NCBI GenBank assembly: GCA_015056015.1
Contig: SVHD01000002.1
Coordinates: 62,001-126,000, forward strand
Source: Clostridiales bacterium
Lineage (GTDB): Bacteria > Bacillota > Clostridia > Christensenellales > Aristaeellaceae
Direction of reading: 5' to 3'
Length of the DNA: 64,000 nt
Below, piece after piece: positions 59,667 to 64,000 of the stretch. The position numbers were made by a program, and so were the translations under genes. The notes beneath the pieces were generated by a model. The model was not told where the DNA came from and searched no databases. It saw nothing but the letters and a program-made list of their open reading frames with translations. Position 1 is the first letter of the stretch. Every line of letters starts with the position of its first letter.

Positions 59667-60783
59667 TGCGCCGCACTTCCGTATAGCACATCACCAGCGG
59701 CGCCACGCCCTTGGCGTCATTTTCCACCACAGGCTCGGAAATATAATAGGCGTAGGTGCCATCACGGCGGCGATCGCTTTCCGGGCCCAGCCCGGCCACC
59801 AGGCAAATGCCCGAAAGCTGCAATTGATCCCCGGAAAAGGATAAATACTTTTTCACAATGCCGTCAAAGGTCTTCAGGCCCTGGGCGGCATATTTTTCAT
59901 CCAGAATGCCCAGCCGCGCACCCTTTAACATGGCATAGGCCATCATGCTGCTGCCGCTGCTTTCCAGATAATTGCCTGCCCTGCCGCCCTGATCCACCAC
60001 CTGATAAAACATGCCCGTTTCCTGATCGGCATAAGGCAAAAGCCCATCCATCATTTCTGCCAGCAGCGAAGCAATATATTTTTTATCCGCCCCTTCCGGC
60101 AGAATCCCGGCGATATCCGCCAGCGCCGTGGCAAACCAGCCCATGGCCCGCAGCCAGAAGCTTTGGGAAAGGCCCGTTTCCTGATCGGCCCAGAATGCAC
60201 TGCGGCTGGCGTCATAGCCGTGGTAATACAGCCGCTTTGCTTCGTCAAACATTTTTTCCCGCACGGTTTTGATCTGGCGGATGATATCGCCGTAATCCCC
60301 GGCGCCAAAATGCTTTTCATACAGGGCGGCGAAAACCTGGGCCATATAAATGCCATCCAGCCACACCTGATTGGGATAAATTTTCTTGTGCCAGAAGCTG
60401 CCCTCATGGGTTCTGGGCTGATCATCCAGCGCCTTTTTCATGGTTTCGATGGCCAGGCGATATTTTTCCTTGCCCGTTTGCAGGTACAGAGGGAAGAGCA
60501 CCCGCCCCTCGTTGATATCATCCAGGGTCTGCTTTTCCGGCTCAAAGGTGCGGATATGGCCGTTCTCATCCACAAAGCTGTCAATGAAGCTTTCCACAAA
60601 ATCGGAATAGCGGTTATCCCCGCTGATCCGGGCCATTTCCAGCAGCGCGCCGAGCATGCAGCCATCAATATAATTCCAGTTGGCAGGCTTGCCCTGGCGC
60701 ATTTTTTCAATATTCCAGGCCGTCTTTTCCGGCGAGGACTGCCGGATCAGATGCAGCACATAGGCGTCAATCTGCTGATACAT
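59650..60783 (-). CDS. Glycoside hydrolase family 105 unsaturated uronyl hydrolase
   Basis: 377 residues, no signal peptide. GH88/GH105 fold: GKPANWNYIDGCMLGALLEM near the N terminus, NQVWLDGIYMAQVFAALYEK (catalytic aspartate region), QSFWLRAMGWFATALADIAG, YLESSGSSMMAYAMLKGARL and SEPVVENDAKGVAPLVMCYTE. It releases unsaturated galacturonic or glucuronic acid from oligosaccharide ends; spontaneous ring opening then gives the KduI substrate. The start at 60783 overlaps the GH28 stop (TAATG), so the genes are translationally coupled. Confidence 0.93.
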   Translation of the reverse strand: MYQQIDAYVLHLIRQSSPEKTAWNIEKMRQGKPANWNYIDGCMLGALLEMARISGDNRYSDFVESFIDSFVDENGHIRTFEPEKQTLDDINEGRVLFPLYLQTGKEKYRLAIETMKKALDDQPRTHEGSFWHKKIYPNQVWLDGIYMAQVFAALYEKHFGAGDYGDIIRQIKTVREKMFDEAKRLYYHGYDASRSAFWADQETGLSQSFWLRAMGWFATALADIAGILPEGADKKYIASLLAEMMDGLLPYADQETGMFYQVVDQGGRAGNYLESSGSSMMAYAMLKGARLGILDEKYAAQGLKTFDGIVKKYLSFSGDQLQLSGICLVAGLGPESDRRRDGTYAYYISEPVVENDAKGVAPLVMCYTEVRRIIPAE

Positions 60784-62348
60784 TATTCTGCCTCCACAAA
60801 TTGATGGCTTTCCACATGCCCGCAGTTTTCCGCAATCAGCGCCTTGCCTAACGCGCCCTGCACCGTCACGCAATCCAGACGGATATTTTTTACGTTATTC
60901 AGATACAGCCCCATTTTGCAGCGGGGAACGGCGTCATTCTGCATGGCGGGCACAAAGGGCTTGGCGTCATCGGCAAAGGAAATGCGCACGTTTTCAAAAT
61001 TCACCCGATCAATGGGCGCTTCGGGCAGGCCGTCGATATAGCAGGCCGCCGCTTCCGCCCCGGTGCATTCCAGATCCCGGAAGGTAAATTCCCCCAAATG
61101 AGGCGTTCTTTCATCCACAGGCAGGGGCGTGCGGCATTTCACATAATCGGAATACCGATCCGGATCGCAGCAATTATACCACATATTGATCACCACCGGG
61201 GTGATCACATGATCCATACGGATTTTTTCAAAGGTGATCCCCGTAATATCGCAATCCTTGCCCCGGCCCCGGCGGGTCTTGATCCGCAATCCCCGGTCGG
61301 TATGGCTGAAAAGGCAGCGGTTCACCGTCAGATCCTTGACGCCGCAGGCCGTTTCGCTGCCCAGCGTCACCGCGCCATGGCCGAATTCCATCAGGCAATT
61401 GCGGATCACATGATAGCGGGCGCTTTGATTGCGCATCCGGCATAATTCAATCTTGCCGGATTTGATGGCGATGCAATCATCCCCCACACTGAGCCGGCAG
61501 CCGATAATTTTCACATCCACACAGGCTTCCGGATCGATGGCGTCGGTATTGGGGCTATCCTTGGGGGCCTGAATTTTCATATCCAGGAAGGATACACGCT
61601 CGCAATAGAAAGGATGCATATTCCAGGAAGGAGAATTGCGTCCGGTGAGGCCATGCACGGTCACATTTTTGCAATTGCAGAAAAACATGAGCCGGGGCCG
61701 GGCCGTGGGGAAATTTTTAAACTCCGTCCAGAAATCGCTGTTCTGGGCGTTTCCATCCACAATTCCCTGACCGATCAGGGCAATATCCTCGCAGTATTCG
61801 GCGTGAATCAGGGATTGATACATGGGCTTGACCAGGCCTTCAAAGGCGCCGGTCATCATTTCCCCGCCGTTTTGCAATGGAACCGTGCCGGGAAGAATGG
61901 GATATTCTTCCCGATTTTTGCTGCCCAGCAGCACCGCGCCCTCGGCAAAATCCAGGGTCAGATGGCTGCGCAGGGCCAGCGGGCGGGTAGAATAGACCCC
62001 TGCCGGGAAATACAGCCGGGCCCCCGCCGGGGTAAAATGAATGGCATTCTGGATGGCCTGGGTATCATCCGTTTTCCCATCGCCCGTCGCGCCGAATGCG
62101 CGCACGTCAATGGCGCAGGCTTCCGCAGGGGTATGGAAAGAAATTTCTTCCGTTTTTTCGCCCTGCCGGGTCGTCAGGGTATAATCCGTATCCGGCCGCA
62201 GGGAAAAAAGCGAAAATACATTGGTATCGGATACCAGCTGCTTTTCCCCGTTAAGATAAACCTCAAATGCCGCGGGGGCATAATACGGGGCCTCATTTTC
62301 CATCTCAAAGCAGGCGCTGACCGCACTGGCATAAATCAGATGAACCAT
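60783..62348 (-). CDS. Glycoside hydrolase family 28 polygalacturonase
   Basis: 521 residues. An N-terminal fibronectin-like stretch (about 1-75) precedes DVRAFGATGDGKTDDTQAIQ, then the GH28 motifs NTDAIDPE, GDDCIAIKSG, GHGAVTLGSE and RGLRIKTRRGRG, with all catalytic aspartates, the histidine and the RIK present. No signal peptide, so it is a cytoplasmic exo-acting enzyme working on imported oligogalacturonides or rhamnogalacturonan fragments. AAGGAG lies 9 nt before the ATG at 62348. Confidence 0.94.
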   Translation of the reverse strand: MVHLIYASAVSACFEMENEAPYYAPAAFEVYLNGEKQLVSDTNVFSLFSLRPDTDYTLTTRQGEKTEEISFHTPAEACAIDVRAFGATGDGKTDDTQAIQNAIHFTPAGARLYFPAGVYSTRPLALRSHLTLDFAEGAVLLGSKNREEYPILPGTVPLQNGGEMMTGAFEGLVKPMYQSLIHAEYCEDIALIGQGIVDGNAQNSDFWTEFKNFPTARPRLMFFCNCKNVTVHGLTGRNSPSWNMHPFYCERVSFLDMKIQAPKDSPNTDAIDPEACVDVKIIGCRLSVGDDCIAIKSGKIELCRMRNQSARYHVIRNCLMEFGHGAVTLGSETACGVKDLTVNRCLFSHTDRGLRIKTRRGRGKDCDITGITFEKIRMDHVITPVVINMWYNCCDPDRYSDYVKCRTPLPVDERTPHLGEFTFRDLECTGAEAAACYIDGLPEAPIDRVNFENVRISFADDAKPFVPAMQNDAVPRCKMGLYLNNVKNIRLDCVTVQGALGKALIAENCGHVESHQFVEAE

Positions 62349-62364
62349 ATCGCATTTCTCCTTT

Positions 62365-62985
62365 TCAGGCCTTTTTCCGGGCGTCTGCCACGATTTTCAT
62401 CAGCATTCTTTTCACGCCGATGCAGAGCATATCCGCCCCCACGGCCGCAAGGCCAAAGCCCAAAGGCTCCACTCCCAGCACCATCTGCCCGCCCGATAAC
62501 GCGGACAGCAGCGCATTCACCGCACCATAGGCCGTAATCACCAGGAACAGCAGCAAAAATGCATAGGCCAGATTCAGGATAAAGCCCACGGTTCCCCGCC
62601 GGCTGACCATCATCCAGCGCCGATTGCCGCCGGGCAATTTTTCCGTAAAGCGAAGGAAATGATTGATCAACAGATCGGTAACCATGCCCATCACGATGGC
62701 CGCCACGAAGAATAAATCCCATTGATTGCCCAGATACATGCCAAGGCCCATGAACACGAAGAAGCATACTGCCCCATAGAACCAGAATTTGATCAGCACG
62801 GCCTTGAGGCCATCGGGCAGACGCCATTTTTTCCGGCCGGAACGATATTTTTCCAGTTCCTTCTTGGAATATCGGGGCGTATTTTCCTGGGTGGCACCGA
62901 TCAGATCATCCACCGCATCGGTATGCAATTGATAATAGGAGGCCGACTTTTCTTTTTTTTCGGCTTCCTGATTTTCCTTTTTCAT
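62365..62985 (-). CDS. Unknown four-helix membrane protein (pair member 1)
   Basis: 206 residues. A charged N-terminal segment (MKKENQEAEKKEKSASYYQL ... RSGRKKWRLPDG) is followed by four helices: LIKFWFYGAVCFFVFMGLGM, LFFVAAIVMGMVTDLLINHF, GTVGFILNLAYAFLLLFLVI and GFGLAAVGADMLCIGVKRML. There is no EAA loop of an ABC permease. It lies between an ABC ATPase gene fragment and GH28 in the pectin operon, 3 nt from its neighbour. I do not recognise the family. Confidence 0.72.
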   Translation of the reverse strand: MKKENQEAEKKEKSASYYQLHTDAVDDLIGATQENTPRYSKKELEKYRSGRKKWRLPDGLKAVLIKFWFYGAVCFFVFMGLGMYLGNQWDLFFVAAIVMGMVTDLLINHFLRFTEKLPGGNRRWMMVSRRGTVGFILNLAYAFLLLFLVITAYGAVNALLSALSGGQMVLGVEPLGFGLAAVGADMLCIGVKRMLMKIVADARKKA

Positions 62986-62988
62986 GGA

Positions 62989-63555
62989 TCAGGCCTCATC
63001 GGAAAGCTGAATCGCTTCCATCTGCACATTTTCTTCCACCGGCAGGGAGGTATCAATCTTCCGGAGCAATTTGCGCATCACCGGCACCAGCAGCGTAAGC
63101 ACGCCGCCCGCAGCCACGATCCACCGATGCACCCCCAGCACATGGGAGGCCTTGCCGATATAGGCAAAATCATTGGCGGAAATGGGATGCTCCGCCCGGG
63201 TGGTGGCTTCCAGAATCCGGGCCATATAGAAGGTATCGCAGAAAATCAGAATGCCCAGCATCAGAAACATCAGCACCAGCATGGGGATATTGGTTTTCTT
63301 CCGATGGGGATAAGCATTCAGGAAGCAAACGAAGGAAAGCAGGGAAAAGAGCATGGTGCAAAAGCCGCTCAGGCCCATGCCCTCCAGCTGAATTTTCGCC
63401 GTGGTATCCGAAATATGGGTCAGATTCAGGGAATAGAAGAGGAAGGCAATCCCCAGCACCAGCATGGGGATCATCTGAGGCTTGCGCTTTAAGGAAACGA
63501 TACTCTTACGGAAAAATTCCTTCAGGCCGCCCTGTTTTTTCTTTTGATTCTTCAT
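62989..63555 (-). CDS. Unknown four-helix membrane protein (pair member 2)
   Basis: 188 residues with four helices: MIPMLVLGIAFLFYSLNLTH, FCTMLFSLLSFVCFLNAYP, MLVLMFLMLGILIFCDTFYM and WIVAAGGVLTLLVPVMRKLL, and a charged N terminus (MKNQKKKQGGLKEFF). GGGAGG lies 7 nt before the ATG at 63555, so the longer start at 63573 is rejected. It lies 14 nt after the ABC ATPase fragment. Together with the previous protein it may form a membrane module for sugar uptake; there is no direct evidence. Confidence 0.72.
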   Translation of the reverse strand: MKNQKKKQGGLKEFFRKSIVSLKRKPQMIPMLVLGIAFLFYSLNLTHISDTTAKIQLEGMGLSGFCTMLFSLLSFVCFLNAYPHRKKTNIPMLVLMFLMLGILIFCDTFYMARILEATTRAEHPISANDFAYIGKASHVLGVHRWIVAAGGVLTLLVPVMRKLLRKIDTSLPVEENVQMEAIQLSDEA

Positions 63556-63569
63556 GCGCTTTCCTCCCT

Positions 63570-64000
63570 TCACCGGATGGCGTTGGTGGTTTCCTGATCG
63601 AAGAAATGGCGCTTATCAAAGGAAACCTTCACCGTATCCCCGGCCTTATAATCGCACCAGCCCCGCAATTTGCAGGTAATGGCGGCGTCCTGGGCGTTCT
63701 GGCCCTTCAGGCGGCCATGCACCAGGGTATTCATGCCCAGGTTTTCATTATTGACCACCTGCACCTCAACATCCCCGCCTTCGGAGATATTTTCCGGGCG
63801 CACGCCCAGGGTAATTTCCTTGCCCTGATAATTTTTCAGCAGCGCCTGCTCTTCTTCATTCAGGGACAGATCGAAATACTTGCCGGAAAGATGATCCCCC
63901 TGCACCGTGGCCGGGAAGAAATTCATGGGCGGCAGGCCGATGAAGCTGGCCACGAAAATATTGGCGGGGGTATCATAAAGCTCCAGCGGGGTGCCCACCT
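63570..64000 (-). CDS. MsmX/UgpC-type ABC ATPase, C-terminal part (cut by window edge)
   Basis: The last 143 codons of a second sugar-ABC ATPase: VGTPLELYDTPANIFVASFI, GLPPMNFFPATVQGDHLSGK, then the TOBE region ITLGVRPENISEGGDVEVQV. It corresponds to about residue 230 onward of the paralogue at 57664-58740 and differs clearly from it. The N-terminal ATPase domain lies beyond base 64000. It heads, or stands upstream in, the operon that continues with two membrane proteins, GH28 and GH105. Confidence 0.9.
   Translation of the reverse strand, partial: VGTPLELYDTPANIFVASFIGLPPMNFFPATVQGDHLSGKYFDLSLNEEEQALLKNYQGKEITLGVRPENISEGGDVEVQVVNNENLGMNTLVHGRLKGQNAQDAAITCKLRGWCDYKAGDTVKVSFDKRHFFDQETTNAIR

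Overview
The window reads as a chromosomal segment of a spore-forming, moderately GC-rich Clostridia-type Firmicute (Bacillota), most likely an anaerobic gut or rumen plant-polysaccharide user. The evidence is a SpoIIGA/sigma-E sporulation pair (6042-7518), a leucine T-box leader before leuS (43938-44166), strong AGGAGG ribosome binding sites, perfect sigma-A promoters with 17-bp spacers, electron-transfer-flavoprotein-linked hydroxy-acid oxidation genes, and a pectin locus. I saw no rRNA, tRNA, CRISPR array, insertion sequence or prophage. The order within Clostridia cannot be fixed from this sequence alone.

Layout. 1-7.5 kb: housekeeping (6-phosphofructokinase), a large EndoQ-UvrD DNA-repair fusion, an XRE/TPR regulator and spoIIGA-sigE. 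7.8-14.5 kb: minus-strand accessory genes (a degenerate beta-lactamase fused to an acetyltransferase, a second acetyltransferase, a P-loop kinase) and a heterodimeric multidrug-type ABC exporter preceded by a leader ORF and terminator that look like a transcription attenuator. 14.6-16.8 kb: a DUF2975 / YozG-like HTH / DUF4153 operon. 16.9-33.1 kb: one tightly packed 15-gene minus-strand operon that combines sugar-cleavage enzymes (isomerase, class II aldolase, PfkB kinase, FGGY kinase, epimerase, IolB) with two ETF pairs, two FAD oxidases, an Fe-S subunit and a LarA-family nickel racemase. 33.2-43.7 kb: an amidohydrolase, the nadD-yqeK / rsfS genes, a parvulin lipoprotein, an Lgt-like protein, a glycosyltransferase-GtrA fusion and an M1 peptidase. 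43.9-53.3 kb: T-box-leuS, a HAD phosphatase, an ECF sigma factor with a large C-terminal domain, phosphohexomutase and transketolase. 53.5-64 kb: GH2, then a pectin/oligogalacturonide locus (KduI, KduD, MsmX-type ATPase, AraC regulator, GH105, GH28, two paired membrane proteins and a second, truncated ABC ATPase).

The genes fit a lifestyle of taking up plant oligosaccharides, hydrolysing them in the cytoplasm and feeding the sugars into glycolysis and the pentose phosphate pathway. The large operon suggests that an unusual sugar or sugar acid is isomerised, phosphorylated and cleaved. A 2-hydroxy acid would be racemised and oxidised, with flavin-based electron confurcation a likely way of disposing of the electrons. 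The substrate is unknown and is the main open question.

The most distinctive non-coding features are a family of six intergenic palindromes with a conserved tail, each 9-21 nt past a stop codon, and a run of consecutive hairpins at 37252-37453.
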